Positions 1-9,291 are shown, counted from the stretch's first letter. The stretch: 64,000 nucleotides of DNA from Aquirufa aurantiipilula (GCF_019923745.1 NZ_JAANOG010000010.1:43217-107216); one strand, 5' to 3'. Notes: generated by a model from the letters alone, not told the origin. Made by a program: numbers and translations.

Positions 1-1
1 G

Positions 2-595
2 ATTGTTGCCGCTCCTAAAAACGAGCAGGAACTTCGCAATATCATGTACACCGCTTCTTTGGATAAATTTAAAGAACATCAAAAAGCCATAACTATCCGA
101 TATCCAAGAGGAGCAGGCGTGATGCCTGTTTGGAGAACGGCATTTGAGGAAATTAAAATTGGTAAAGGCCAAAAAGTCTTAGATGGAGAAGAAATTGCTA
201 TTTTAAGCATCGGTCATATTGGTAATGAAGCCGAATTAGCTTGCCAAAAAGCAAGGTCTTTGGGTATGAAACCTGCACTTTATGACATGCGCTTTGTCAA
301 ACCATTGGATGAAGAGATGCTCCATGAAGTATTTTCTCAATATAATCAGATCATCACGGTAGAGGACGCATGCATTCAAGGTGGCTTTGGCTCTGCCGTT
401 GCCGAATTCATGCTAGATCATGGGTACAACAAACCTATATTACGTTTAGGAGTTCCTGACGACATTATTGAACATGGCGAACCTCATGAACTATACCAAT
501 TGTGTGGAATAGATTCTGAGAATATTCTGAAAAAAATCGCCGATTTCTATCCAAAGAAAATCAAAACTGCCTCTCAGAAAGTAAATCAAGACTAA
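2..595 (+). CDS. dxs: 1-deoxy-D-xylulose-5-phosphate synthase, C-terminal part
   Basis: This is the 3' end of a gene that begins before the window; the reading frame is open from base 2. DXS condenses pyruvate and glyceraldehyde 3-phosphate with thiamine diphosphate, the first step of the MEP isoprenoid pathway in the cytoplasm. The visible 197 residues cover the end of the pyrimidine-binding domain (APKNEQEL, then YPRGAG) and the transketolase C-terminal domain. The C-terminal GVPDDIIEHGEPHELY stretch separates DXS from pyruvate dehydrogenase E1-beta and transketolase. The next gene, typA, has its own promoter candidate. The 5' two thirds cannot be assessed. Confidence 0.93.
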   Translation: MVAAPKNEQELRNIMYTASLDKFKEHQKAITIRYPRGAGVMPVWRTAFEEIKIGKGQKVLDGEEIAILSIGHIGNEAELACQKARSLGMKPALYDMRFVKPLDEEMLHEVFSQYNQIITVEDACIQGGFGSAVAEFMLDHGYNKPILRLGVPDDIIEHGEPHELYQLCGIDSENILKKIADFYPKKIKTASQKVNQD

Positions 596-646
596 GATTT
601 CACGATTTCATTATCTTCAATTAGTACTTTTCTAAGAAATTATCCC

Positions 647-654
647 TACCTTTG
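647..654 (+). promoter_or_regulatory. Putative -7 box of the typA promoter
   Basis: TACCTTTG matches the Bacteroidota -7 consensus TAnnTTTG. It sits about 55 bases before the typA ATG in the short gap after dxs. A -33 TTG-like element is weak (TTAG near 621). Confidence 0.55.
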
Positions 655-709
655 CACCTTAAATTTCCTCAGGCAGAGAGATTTGATTTCATCAAAGCGC
701 CATTATTAT

Positions 710-2518
710 ATGCAAAGCATTCGCAACATTGCCATTATTGCCCACGTTGACCACGGTAAAACTACTCTAGTCGACAAAATCATTCATGCATCTAAGATTT
801 TTAGAGAAAATCAAGAATTTGGTGATCTTATCTTGGATAACAACGACCTAGAAAGAGAGCGTGGAATTACGATTGTTTCTAAAAACGTATCCGTTCGCTA
901 CAATGGCGTGAAAATCAACATCATTGACACTCCTGGTCACGCCGACTTTGGAGGTGAAGTAGAACGTGTTTTACGTATGGCTGATGGTGTTTTGTTATTG
1001 GTAGATGCTTTTGAAGGCCCTATGCCTCAAACTCGTTTCGTATTATCGAAAGCCATCGCTTTAGGATTAAAGCCAATCGTGGTTGTTAATAAAGTAGATA
1101 AAGAAAACTGTCGCCCAGATGAGGTACATGAGTCTGTATTTGACTTGATGTTCAACTTGAACGCTTCAGAAGAGCAATTGGATTTCCCTTGTTTATATGG
1201 TTCTTCAAAACAAGGATGGATGAATACGGATTGGAAAACTCCAACTGACAATATCATTCCATTGTTAGATGCCATTATTGAGCACATTCCTGCTTCTAAA
1301 GTACAGGAAGGTACTCCTCAAATGCAAATCACCTCATTAGACTATTCTTCATTTGTTGGTCGTATCGCGATTGGACGTTTGGAGCGTGGAACTTTGAAAG
1401 AAAATATGCCTATTGCACTTTGTAAGTCAGATGGCTCTATTAAAAAAATGCGTATCAAGGAACTTCAAGTTTTTGAAGGCTTAGGTAAAGTACGTGTTGA
1501 TACGGTAGAATGTGGAGAAATTTGCGCAGTTACCGGAATTGAAGATTTTGAAATTGGAGATACATTAGCTGATCCAGAAAATCCAGAAGCATTGGAGCGT
1601 ATCGCTATTGATGAACCGACCATGAACATGTTGTTTACGATCAACAACTCTCCATTCTTTGGTAGAGAAGGTAAGATGGTAACTTCTCGTCATATTCGTG
1701 AGCGTCTATTCAAAGAGACAGAGAAAAACTTGGCTTTGAGAGTAATGACTACTGAAAGTGAAGATAAATTCTTAGTTTTTGGTCGTGGTATCCTTCACTT
1801 ATCGGTTTTAATCGAGACCATGCGTCGTGAAGGTTATGAATTACAAGTTGGTCAACCACAAGTAATCTACAAAGAAGGTGATAATGGTGAAAAATTAGAG
1901 CCAATTGAATCTTTGGTTGTTGACGTTCCAGAAGAAGTAGCAGGTAAAGTAATTGAATTAGCTACACAAGGTAAAGGTGAATTGTTGATTATGGAACCTA
2001 AAGGTGACTTACAACACTTAGAATTCAACATTCCTTCACGAGGATTGATTGGTTTACGTTCAAAAGTGTTAACAGCTACCTTTGGTGAAGCAATCATGGC
2101 ACACCGTTTTATTGGATATGAGCCCTTCAAAGGTCCAATCCCAGGAAGAATTAACGGTTCATTGATTTCTATGAACACAGGAGTTGCTACACCATACGCA
2201 ATTGATAAATTACAAGACAGAGGGGTGTTCTTCATCGATCCAGGTGAGGAGATTTACTCAGGTATGGTTGTTGGTGAGCACAATCGCCAAAACGACATCG
2301 AGGTTAACTTGCAGAATGCAAAACAATTAACTAACATGCGTGCTTCAGGTACTGATACCAATACCAAGATTGCTCCTAAATTGAACTTCTCACTTGAAGA
2401 GTGTATGGAATTCATTCAAAAAGATGAATACTTAGAAATCACTCCAAAGTCTTTACGTATGCGTAAGATCTTCTTAGATCCAAACGAACGTAAACGTCAA
2501 GAGCAAAAAAATAAATAA
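710..2518 (+). CDS. typA: Translational GTPase TypA/BipA
   Basis: TypA (BipA) is a ribosome-associated GTPase of the EF-G class, linked to 50S assembly and growth under stress. The 602-residue protein opens with a GTPase domain: P-loop AHVDHGKT at about 10-17, switch RERGITI, DTPGHADFGGE and NKVD. EF-G-like domains follow, then the TypA-specific C-terminus (RMRKIFLDPNER). Length is normal for the family. I start at ATG 710 because MQSIRNIAIIAHVDHGKT is the usual N-terminus; an in-frame TTG at 683 would only add nine atypical residues. A strong hairpin terminator follows the stop codon. Confidence 0.97.
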   Translation: MQSIRNIAIIAHVDHGKTTLVDKIIHASKIFRENQEFGDLILDNNDLERERGITIVSKNVSVRYNGVKINIIDTPGHADFGGEVERVLRMADGVLLLVDAFEGPMPQTRFVLSKAIALGLKPIVVVNKVDKENCRPDEVHESVFDLMFNLNASEEQLDFPCLYGSSKQGWMNTDWKTPTDNIIPLLDAIIEHIPASKVQEGTPQMQITSLDYSSFVGRIAIGRLERGTLKENMPIALCKSDGSIKKMRIKELQVFEGLGKVRVDTVECGEICAVTGIEDFEIGDTLADPENPEALERIAIDEPTMNMLFTINNSPFFGREGKMVTSRHIRERLFKETEKNLALRVMTTESEDKFLVFGRGILHLSVLIETMRREGYELQVGQPQVIYKEGDNGEKLEPIESLVVDVPEEVAGKVIELATQGKGELLIMEPKGDLQHLEFNIPSRGLIGLRSKVLTATFGEAIMAHRFIGYEPFKGPIPGRINGSLISMNTGVATPYAIDKLQDRGVFFIDPGEEIYSGMVVGEHNRQNDIEVNLQNAKQLTNMRASGTDTNTKIAPKLNFSLEECMEFIQKDEYLEITPKSLRMRKIFLDPNERKRQEQKNK

Positions 2519-2522
2519 TTTC

Positions 2523-2553
2523 AAAGGCTGTCCGAAACGACAGCCTTTTTTAA
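2523..2553 (+). terminator. Intrinsic terminator after typA
   Basis: A 10-bp perfect stem (AAAGGCTGTC with GACAGCCTTT, loop CGAAAC) is followed by a T run. It lies five bases after the typA stop and overlaps the comEC stop codon at 2550-2552. The A run on its other flank means it may also work for the converging comEC transcript. Confidence 0.85.
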
Positions 2554-4625
2554 TACCCTTTGGCTGTGACGGTATCCAAAGCCATTTGAAAATTGGGTTT
2601 AGTTTCTATTAGATTCAATTTCCTTTGAGAATAATCTGTTAATGATTGAGTCCAAAACCTGTTTTCCGGTCTTCTCCATTTCAACCATTCAAAACCTTGT
2701 TTTTTTAGTTTGCTATCGAGAATCATTACATTGATTCCTTTTGGAAACAAAACAGTGGAATAATGAGCAAGATAAAATCTCTTCCCTTTCCAAGTCCAAG
2801 AAACATTCTCCTCGGACTTCCATCTTTCATGAATGGTATCCTGAATAAAATGATGTGCCAAAACAGGTGAAATATTAGATTGAATCCATGCTGGGTCTTG
2901 GAATATCTTGTGCGAAGCCCGCAACCTAGCTTTTAAACCATGTATTTCTAGCCATACTGTTTCTCCTCGATACTGGCCCAAATAAGCAATTTTCTGTTTT
3001 CTAAATGCCTGCCATTGCTCCCATTGAAAATATGTAATACTCCCCAAAAACAGGGAAGCCAATAGGATTAAAATGACTTTATGCCTGATTTCCCACCAAA
3101 TTATCCCCAATAGTAATATCAAATAATATGGAAAAAACATCCAAGTCTCCCAATGTAAAAATGGAGTAGTTGGTTGAAGGGTATGATCAATCCAAAACAT
3201 CACTTCATGTAAAACAGTGAAACTTATATTCAACCATTTACCTAGTAATACATAGAAATAAGTAATATCAAAAGCATATAAAAGGGGTGCAATCAGCAAA
3301 AAAGCCAATCCCAAAATCAATGAAATAGTGGATAGTAAGACCAACAATGGATTCGCCAATAACATAATTCCTACGTGTGGAAACTGATGAAAGTAAAATA
3401 AGATCCAAGGAAAAGTCAGAACCTGAGCGGTAATGGCTACCGTAGTTAATGCCCAAACTTGCTTAAGCAGATACTGAAGCCACGAATGCTTCATTTTCGG
3501 TTCCCAAAGAGCATGTAACTTAACTTGAAAAAGTAGAATTCCTAATACAGCTAAAAACGACAATTGAAAACCTGCATCATATAATTGCATAGGATCCCAA
3601 ACCAACATGACAAATCCAGTAAATGCCAAGAGATTGATAGAATTTAGGGGATATCGAAAAGTCTGAGCAAAAAGCACCACCGAAAACATACAACTAGCCC
3701 TTAAAACAGGAGCAGAAAATCCAGTTATCCCAGCATACATCCAAATAAAAAACAAGGGTAAAAGGAAAGATCCAACAGTGGTAATGTGATTTCGTTTTGG
3801 TATAAATTGGAGAAAAAACTGAATGCACAAAAAAAGAACTCCCACATGCATCCCAGAAACTGACAAAATATGAATGGCTCCTAAAGCAGCATAACTACTT
3901 CTAGTCTCAAAGTCGATACTTTCATGACCTCCCAATAACATTGCGCCCCCTACAGCCCTATTCCTTTCATTTGGAAGCGCTCGATGAAGATGTCGTAACA
4001 GTTGATATTGAATTCGTTCAAAAAATGCCTTAAAAACAAAATCGTCTTCCTTGTGCTGTATTCTTTTGGTTTGTTTAGCGGGTAAATAGGCAGTCGCATA
4101 AATTCCTTTTCTAGCATAGTAAGCTGGCCAATTTTGACCGAAAGGAAACGCTGAAGGACGGATGTTTTGAAGATGGGCTTTTGCCAGAAAATAATCTCCT
4201 AATTTGGGAATCCCGGCAGTATGCTCGAGGTAAAATTGACTTCTGGATTTAACTTCTTTCCATTCTCCTTTTGTATTCAAAAAGGTTGAAATTTCACCTA
4301 CAAAGGCATAGGTTCTTGGCTTTTTAATTGGAGAGCTGAGAACTTGAAATCGAAATGCAATTACATTGTTGGGAAGCTTTTGAAAGGCGTTTTTTATGTC
4401 TTTCGTTCTTATGTATCCTGCACAAAAACAGCCGAAGGACAATAAAAATGACAAGAATATGAATCTATTTTTTACCCAAATGATGAGAATCAATAGCCCC
4501 AATAAAAACAAGCAAAAAAGAAATGTACAACCCCATTCTTGAGGATTTTCTGGAACCATTAAAATCCCCAATACCCACCAAAGGCAAATTCGCAAAAAAG
4601 GGAATGGACTGAAAAATGAAAACAA
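2550..4625 (-). CDS. comEC: ComEC/Rec2-family DNA uptake membrane protein
   Basis: ComEC forms the inner-membrane channel that brings single-stranded DNA into the cytoplasm during natural transformation. The 691-residue protein has hydrophobic segments at the N-terminus (about 10-70), a soluble DUF4131-like region, and then the polytopic Competence domain beginning with the hallmark SVSGMHVG at residues 255-262. The C-terminal 150 residues are soluble but lack metallo-beta-lactamase histidine motifs, so this looks like the shorter form without that domain. The only start upstream of the first hydrophobic segment is TTG at 4625. It is the last gene of the sigma/anti-sigma/gmk/nadD run, 17 bases after nadD. 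No other competence genes are in the window. Confidence 0.88.
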   Translation of the reverse strand: MFSFFSPFPFLRICLWWVLGILMVPENPQEWGCTFLFCLFLLGLLILIIWVKNRFIFLSFLLSFGCFCAGYIRTKDIKNAFQKLPNNVIAFRFQVLSSPIKKPRTYAFVGEISTFLNTKGEWKEVKSRSQFYLEHTAGIPKLGDYFLAKAHLQNIRPSAFPFGQNWPAYYARKGIYATAYLPAKQTKRIQHKEDDFVFKAFFERIQYQLLRHLHRALPNERNRAVGGAMLLGGHESIDFETRSSYAALGAIHILSVSGMHVGVLFLCIQFFLQFIPKRNHITTVGSFLLPLFFIWMYAGITGFSAPVLRASCMFSVVLFAQTFRYPLNSINLLAFTGFVMLVWDPMQLYDAGFQLSFLAVLGILLFQVKLHALWEPKMKHSWLQYLLKQVWALTTVAITAQVLTFPWILFYFHQFPHVGIMLLANPLLVLLSTISLILGLAFLLIAPLLYAFDITYFYVLLGKWLNISFTVLHEVMFWIDHTLQPTTPFLHWETWMFFPYYLILLLGIIWWEIRHKVILILLASLFLGSITYFQWEQWQAFRKQKIAYLGQYRGETVWLEIHGLKARLRASHKIFQDPAWIQSNISPVLAHHFIQDTIHERWKSEENVSWTWKGKRFYLAHYSTVLFPKGINVMILDSKLKKQGFEWLKWRRPENRFWTQSLTDYSQRKLNLIETKPNFQMALDTVTAKGY

Positions 4626-4642
4626 ATTTTAAGCGCTAAGGC

Positions 4643-5215
4643 CTAAATGTAGAATTTTTTCTGAGCGATTAATTGCTCCACGCTATCAGGAACTAGATAT
4701 TTAATCGACTGGTTTTTCTGAATGCATTCTCTGATATAAGTTGCCGAAATGTGCAAAACAGGCGCATTGACCTTTTTTACTTTAGGGTGATCCCAAAGGT
4801 CACTTGTTGGAACTTCCCCACGTGGATATACGTAAAGACCAAAATAATCAAGAATCTTATCGTAGTTTTTCCAACTTTTAAATTGTTCCAAATTATCTCC
4901 ACCTAGAATCAATTCAAATTCATGATTCGGATACTTTTCTGATAGATGAATCAGCGTATCAATGGTATAGGAAGGCTTTGTCAAACTGAATTCAATGTCA
5001 CAGCTTTTGAATTGATAATTATCTGCGATTGCTCTTTCTACTAAATCCAAGCGATCAAATTCATGTAGTAGGCTTTTACTCTTTTTGTGTGGGTTTTGAG
5101 GGGAAACCACAAACCAAATCTGTTGCACATCCGTTTGATTCAAAATCGCTTGTGCAATCATCAAATGACCATGATGAATGGGATTAAACGAACCAAAAAA
5201 AAGAGCAATTTTCAT
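4643..5215 (-). CDS. nadD: Nicotinate-nucleotide adenylyltransferase
   Basis: NadD transfers AMP from ATP to nicotinate mononucleotide in NAD synthesis. The 190-residue protein has the nucleotidyltransferase signature GSFNPIHHGHL near the N-terminus (the HxGH-type ATP site) and ISATYIRE near the C-terminus, corresponding to the ISSTxxR motif. Length is typical. It lies three bases after the gmk stop and 17 bases before comEC, so it is almost certainly cotranscribed with both. A PanK/CoaD-type adenylyltransferase is unlikely given the length and the C-terminal motif. Confidence 0.95.
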   Translation of the reverse strand: MKIALFFGSFNPIHHGHLMIAQAILNQTDVQQIWFVVSPQNPHKKSKSLLHEFDRLDLVERAIADNYQFKSCDIEFSLTKPSYTIDTLIHLSEKYPNHEFELILGGDNLEQFKSWKNYDKILDYFGLYVYPRGEVPTSDLWDHPKVKKVNAPVLHISATYIRECIQKNQSIKYLVPDSVEQLIAQKKFYI

Positions 5216-5218
5216 GGG

Positions 5219-5785
5219 TTATTGGGTAAAGTCATCAAAAAGGGATTGAGCCTCCTCGATAGCTTCCTCTAATTTATCATTCACCAAAATGACATCAAAC
5301 TGACTTTGGAAAGACCATTCAAACTTCATTTTAAAAATACGTTTGGATAGAGCCTCCTCACTTTCTGTACCTCTTGAACGCAATCTTTCTTCTAATATTT
5401 CTAAGGTTGGAACCTTCACAAATATGGCTAAGGCGCGATCTCCGTAATATTTCTTAAGGGCAAGACCACCTTTAACATCTACATCAAATATGACATGTTT
5501 GCCGGATGCCCAAATACGCTCAATTTCTGATTTTAAAGTGCCGTAATAAGCTCCTGGATAGACTTCTTCCCATTCAACAAATGCATCTTCATTGATTTTT
5601 TGACGAAATTCTTCCGGTGTTAAAAAATAATAATCTTTACCATTCTCTTCGGATCTTCCGCGCTTATCTCTGGTGCATGCTGAAATAGAAAATCCCAAAT
5701 TGGAATTATTTTTGATGAGTTCTTTAACGATGGTCGTTTTACCTGAACCCGAAGGTGCTGAAAAAATAATTAATTTCCCTTCCAA
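5219..5785 (-). CDS. gmk: Guanylate kinase
   Basis: Gmk phosphorylates GMP to GDP with ATP. The 188-residue protein starts with the P-loop [10 protein letters not shown], followed by the GMP-binding stretch with [13 protein letters not shown] and the VDVKGG core, and ends at normal length. The only start that keeps the first beta strand is TTG at 5785 (reading [12 protein letters not shown]); there is no upstream in-frame ATG close by. It sits 20 bases after the anti-sigma-like gene and three bases before nadD in the same operon. Confidence 0.95.
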   Translation of the reverse strand: MEGKLIIFSAPSGSGKTTIVKELIKNNSNLGFSISACTRDKRGRSEENGKDYYFLTPEEFRQKINEDAFVEWEEVYPGAYYGTLKSEIERIWASGKHVIFDVDVKGGLALKKYYGDRALAIFVKVPTLEILEERLRSRGTESEEALSKRIFKMKFEWSFQSQFDVILVNDKLEEAIEEAQSLFDDFTQ

Positions 5786-5805
5786 AAAATTGTTGTTTGT
5801 TTAAG

Positions 5806-6084
5806 CTAACAAAATAAGGGAATTAAGATGGAAATAAGGATAATTAATAGAAAAAGTTTCTCTTTGATCCTGGCGAAAAGTTCATCTGGACATTTTGCTG
5901 TACATTTCTCTTTAATCGCCTTTTTCAGAGAGGTTTCTAATTCATATCCTTCTTGACAAGGGATACATTGATCTTTATTGGCCAAAAAGGCAGCCTCCTC
6001 TTCTGGACTTGCTTCTTTATCCAATATTCGCTGGATTAGCTTCATGCAATCTTTCTGATGTTCACAGCTCTTCTTCATGCTCAT
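5806..6084 (-). CDS. Small zinc-finger anti-sigma-like protein
   Basis: This 92-residue protein follows the ECF sigma gene by 47 bases, the usual place for a cognate anti-sigma factor. It is cysteine-rich: CEHQKDC near the N-terminus, CIPC in the middle and CTAKC further on. The spacing resembles the zinc anti-sigma HxxxCxxC motif, but Asn occupies the expected His position before CIPC, so metal binding may use other residues such as the His in CEHQKDC. The last 15 residues are strongly hydrophobic and could be a short membrane anchor. It may be redox-sensitive, like RsrA, but that is inference. The start codon could also be the Met two residues in. Confidence 0.72.
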   Translation of the reverse strand: MSMKKSCEHQKDCMKLIQRILDKEASPEEEAAFLANKDQCIPCQEGYELETSLKKAIKEKCTAKCPDELFARIKEKLFLLIILISILIPLFC

Positions 6085-6131
6085 TAATTAATTCATTCTG
6101 TTTGGGCTAACGCAAGCCTTGGTGTAAAAGT

Positions 6132-6746
6132 TCAATCCAAATCTGACAAAGTGTCAGCTCCATATCCTTTTGATTTAGCATAAGTGGCTAAAGAGTCTTT
6201 CAATAATGCTCTGGCACGGTGTAAACGAGAACGTACAGTACCGATAGGAATATTCAAAATCTTCGCCATTTCTTCATAGCTAAACTCTTCCAAATCACAT
6301 AAAATAATTATCATGCGGAAGTCTACTGGCAAGGCCTGAATGGCTTTGGTAATCTCATCTCCCAACATTTCGTTGACAGTCTCTGCGTGTAAATCTGCTT
6401 GATGAGATGGCTCAGGATCATCGTCTCCAGCAAAAGATTGCTCCACCCATTCAAATTCTACTTTGGATGGTCCTCGAGATTTTTTGCGGTAATCATTGAT
6501 AAAATTATTCTTCAGAATGCGAAATAACCATGCTTTAGCATAAGTGCCCGGTTCAAAAGAATGAATAAATCGGTAAGCTTTTAAGCAGGTATCTTGCACT
6601 AAATCTTGTGCATCATCTTCATCATTCGTCAATCTCAAAGCAAAATTATACATCGCATCTAAATGCGGCATAAATTCTTTTTCAAAAATCAGTCTCGCCT
6701 GAGGCGAAGGGTCGATTTCATTTTCTACTTGGACGTCCATAGTCAT
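6132..6746 (-). CDS. ECF-type RNA polymerase sigma factor
   Basis: This 204-residue protein has the two ECF sigma domains. Region 2 spans about residues 25-95 (NFALRLTNDEDDAQDLVQD, then AWLFRILKNNFINDYRKK). Region 4 spans about 140-190 (EFSYEEMAKILNIPIGTVRSRLHRAR), the helix-turn-helix that reads the -35 element. It would direct polymerase to a regulon that cannot be defined here. Its neighbour downstream is a cysteine-rich anti-sigma-like gene, which suggests control by partner switching, possibly in response to redox or zinc stress as for SigR/RsrA. It lies 92 bases after mreD on the same strand, so it may also be read from the mre promoter. Confidence 0.92.
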   Translation of the reverse strand: MTMDVQVENEIDPSPQARLIFEKEFMPHLDAMYNFALRLTNDEDDAQDLVQDTCLKAYRFIHSFEPGTYAKAWLFRILKNNFINDYRKKSRGPSKVEFEWVEQSFAGDDDPEPSHQADLHAETVNEMLGDEITKAIQALPVDFRMIIILCDLEEFSYEEMAKILNIPIGTVRSRLHRARALLKDSLATYAKSKGYGADTLSDLD

Positions 6747-6838
6747 TATATTAAGGCATTATCATTTTCTGATAACGTACATTCCTTCCTACAATTTTAT
6801 GCCCAAGAAAAAAGAGAGGAAAAATATGACAAAAAGGC

Positions 6839-7348
6839 TTATTTGTTCAAATTGAAAAGCTCCAATATTCCGAATACGACGATTCCTAATAAACAACTTG
6901 TAAAGCCTCTCAGGAGACTTATACCTAGTAAATCCAAATCACTAGCTTCTAATAAAAACAAAATGGTGTGGTGACTAAATAGCATTAAAAACAAATACGA
7001 AAAAAACCACAATGGTCTCATTTCTTGTAAACTTACTCTGGAGCGCTCGTCATATCCATTAGCGGGAGTTAATAATCTGAAAATAGGTGAGCGTAAGGAA
7101 GCCATGAGAACGGAAGCAAAAGCATGCATCCCGTGGGTATTATAAAAAACATCGACAATCCAGCCTAATATAAAAGCCCCCAACATTAAATAGGCAGGAG
7201 GTGTATCTATAGGAGCTTTAATTAGTGGCCAAACATAAATGAAACAAAAAGCGAAATAGGCGATGGTCAAATCCCGTAAAAATAGAACTTGAATGAATAA
7301 AGTGAAGGTGACCGTCAATATCCAACGAAATGTATTACTTGATCCCAT
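6839..7348 (-). CDS. mreD: Rod shape-determining protein MreD
   Basis: MreD is the membrane component of the MreBCD elongation complex that guides lateral wall synthesis. The 169-residue protein is strongly hydrophobic with about five predicted membrane segments and little sequence signature of its own. The assignment rests on size, topology and its position one base after mreC and directly in the mreB-mreC-mreD order. In many Bacteroidota mrdA (PBP2) and rodA follow mreD; here a sigma factor gene follows instead. Confidence 0.85.
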   Translation of the reverse strand: MGSSNTFRWILTVTFTLFIQVLFLRDLTIAYFAFCFIYVWPLIKAPIDTPPAYLMLGAFILGWIVDVFYNTHGMHAFASVLMASLRSPIFRLLTPANGYDERSRVSLQEMRPLWFFSYLFLMLFSHHTILFLLEASDLDLLGISLLRGFTSCLLGIVVFGILELFNLNK

Positions 7349-7349
7349 C

Positions 7350-8189
7350 TTATTCCGGCTTAGGTTTAGATTGTTCCAATTTAGCTTGTTGCCATGCCAA
7401 TCGATTTTTGATCACGTAGACATATTGTAATGTAGAAAAATGGGTCAATAACATGATTTTAATATCATGAAAATTGCCATCTTTTTTCAAACCTAATTTA
7501 GCTACAATACCAATGGGCACATTGGGAGGAAAAACCGCATTATAATCCGAGGTAACTACAGTATCTCCTTTTACTACTTTTTTATATTTGGATACATCCA
7601 TCATTTCCGCCACCTCAGGCTGCCAGCCTGCCCATTTAACATATCCCAACTCACCACTGGATTTCAATTTAGCAGAAACCGTATTATTGATATGTAAAAT
7701 GGAAATTACCAAGGATAAATTTTCTGTACAAGAAAGTATCTTACCGACTACACCTGTGGAAGAAATAACGGCCATTCCGGGATGAAGACCATCCTTGGTT
7801 CCTTTATCTATGGTCAAATAATTTTGAGATTGCTGAGTTGATAAATCGATTACCTTACAGGCAACTGGTTGATAGCGATTTAATACGGCTTCACTGATAA
7901 AATAAGGTAATTTTAAATCGGGCGCTTGTTTGGCTTTTAATTGAAACACATCTTGTCGCAATTTTGCATTTTCTGCAGCCAATTCTCGGTTGATATCCCT
8001 AAGTTGATAGTAATTCTGAACTTCTTGCTTTTGAGCCAACAAAGAAGCCACCCACTGATTTGTAGTATTAAAATAAAGTGTTCTTTGGTAATCATTGTAT
8101 TTAAATACAGACCACAAACTGATCAATTCCAATACGAAAAACAAAAGGAAGTTCCTTTGTCGTAAGAGGAATTGAAACAATTGATTCAT
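7350..8189 (-). CDS. mreC: Rod shape-determining protein MreC
   Basis: MreC is a periplasmic scaffold anchored by one N-terminal helix that links MreB with the wall synthases. The 279-residue protein shows a membrane helix at about 10-27, a coiled-coil stretch at about 55-90 (rich in Glu, Leu and Lys), and the beta-rich MreC domain with STGVVGKI and the SDYNAVFPPNVPIGIV stretch. It lies 16 bases after mreB and one base before mreD, so the three are one operon. A lysine- and proline-rich tail ends the protein. Confidence 0.94.
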   Translation of the reverse strand: MNQLFQFLLRQRNFLLFFVLELISLWSVFKYNDYQRTLYFNTTNQWVASLLAQKQEVQNYYQLRDINRELAAENAKLRQDVFQLKAKQAPDLKLPYFISEAVLNRYQPVACKVIDLSTQQSQNYLTIDKGTKDGLHPGMAVISSTGVVGKILSCTENLSLVISILHINNTVSAKLKSSGELGYVKWAGWQPEVAEMMDVSKYKKVVKGDTVVTSDYNAVFPPNVPIGIVAKLGLKKDGNFHDIKIMLLTHFSTLQYVYVIKNRLAWQQAKLEQSKPKPE

Positions 8190-8205
8190 ACCTAAATTTT
8201 TTTGA

Positions 8206-9231
8206 CTAGGTGATTAGAACAGGTTTATATTTCTCTAGATTTTTCAAGATTTCTCCTGTTCCACGTACTACGGCCTTTAATGGATCATCTGCTACATGGA
8301 CTTTCAATTGCGTTTTCTTTTCGATACGCTTATCCAAACCGTGCAACATGGCGCCACCACCAGCTAAGTGAATTCCATTGTGAAAAATGTCACCCGACAA
8401 TTCAGCTGGAGCTCTTTGAAGTGTCTCCATGATGGCAACCTCTATTTTAGTAATAGAAGAATCCAAGGCATAAGCTATTTCAGAATAGTTGATTAAAATC
8501 TCTTTCGGGATCCCAGTCATCTGATCACGACCACGAATTTCAAAATCCGCTGGTGGATTTTCAAGTTCTGGTAAAGCTGCCCCTACTTGAATTTTGATTT
8601 GTTCGGCTGACCGTTCGCCAATAATCAACTTGTGTTCTCTTAATAAATAATCTTTGATATCACGAGTGAACTCATCCCCCGCAACACGGATGGAATTTTC
8701 AACGACAATACCACTTAATGAAATAATCGCAACTTCTGTAGTACCTCCTCCAATATCTACTACCAAAGAACCGTTAGGTTGTTCGATATCTATTCCAATT
8801 CCAATCGCCGCAGCTATCGGCTCATGTACCATGTATACTTCACGTGCACCGGCATGCTCTGCTGAATCCTTTACCGCTCTTTTTTCCACCTCAGTGATAC
8901 CCGACGGAATACAGATAACCATACGTAAAGCTGGTGAGAAAAATGAATTTCCTTTGTCCATCATTTTAATCAAGCCACGCATCATTAACTCCGCTGCAGT
9001 AAAGTCTGCAATAACTCCATCTTTCAATGGACGAATGGTTTTAATGTTATCGTTGGTCTTTTCATGCATCATCATGGCTTGTCTACCAACAGCTAACACT
9101 TTGTTGGTTGTTCGATCCAACGCGATGATGGATGGCTCATCTACCACCACTTGATTTTTGTGAATAATCAGGGTATTGGCCGTACCTAAGTCGATGGCAA
9201 TATCCTTGGTTAGAAAATTAAAAATTCCCAT
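8206..9231 (-). CDS. mreB: Actin-like cell-shape protein MreB
   Basis: MreB polymerises with ATP under the inner membrane and organises wall elongation in rod-shaped cells. The 341-residue protein carries the actin-fold signatures DLGTANTLI near the N-terminus (phosphate 1), VVDIGGGTTEVA (phosphate 2) and HLAGGGAMLHGL (adenosine site). Length and N-terminus match the family. It is the first gene of the minus-strand mre operon; a TAnnTTTG box lies about 55 bases upstream of its ATG. Its presence predicts a rod or curved-rod cell. Confidence 0.97.
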   Translation of the reverse strand: MGIFNFLTKDIAIDLGTANTLIIHKNQVVVDEPSIIALDRTTNKVLAVGRQAMMMHEKTNDNIKTIRPLKDGVIADFTAAELMMRGLIKMMDKGNSFFSPALRMVICIPSGITEVEKRAVKDSAEHAGAREVYMVHEPIAAAIGIGIDIEQPNGSLVVDIGGGTTEVAIISLSGIVVENSIRVAGDEFTRDIKDYLLREHKLIIGERSAEQIKIQVGAALPELENPPADFEIRGRDQMTGIPKEILINYSEIAYALDSSITKIEVAIMETLQRAPAELSGDIFHNGIHLAGGGAMLHGLDKRIEKKTQLKVHVADDPLKAVVRGTGEILKNLEKYKPVLIT

Positions 9232-9283
9232 AATTGATTGCTAAAATATACCCCAGTCGTGTGGCTGAACTAAAGCTAAAAAA

Positions 9284-9291
9284 CAAATTTA
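9284..9291 (-). promoter_or_regulatory. Putative -7 box of the mre operon promoter
   Basis: On the minus strand this reads TAAATTTG, a match to TAnnTTTG, about 53 bases before the mreB ATG. I do not see a good -33 TTG at the expected spacing. Confidence 0.45.

Noticed and set aside
1..595. Transketolase or pyruvate dehydrogenase E1-beta as the identity of the first gene
   Set aside because: The C-terminal PDDIIEHGEPHELY block is characteristic of DXS.
6663..6974. A 103-residue plus-strand frame between the sigma factor and mreD
   Set aside because: It overlaps both genes antisense, has no recognisable domain and no promoter.
8654..9154. A 166-residue plus-strand frame opposite mreB
   Set aside because: A shadow of mreB codon usage; the mreB frame has all actin motifs.
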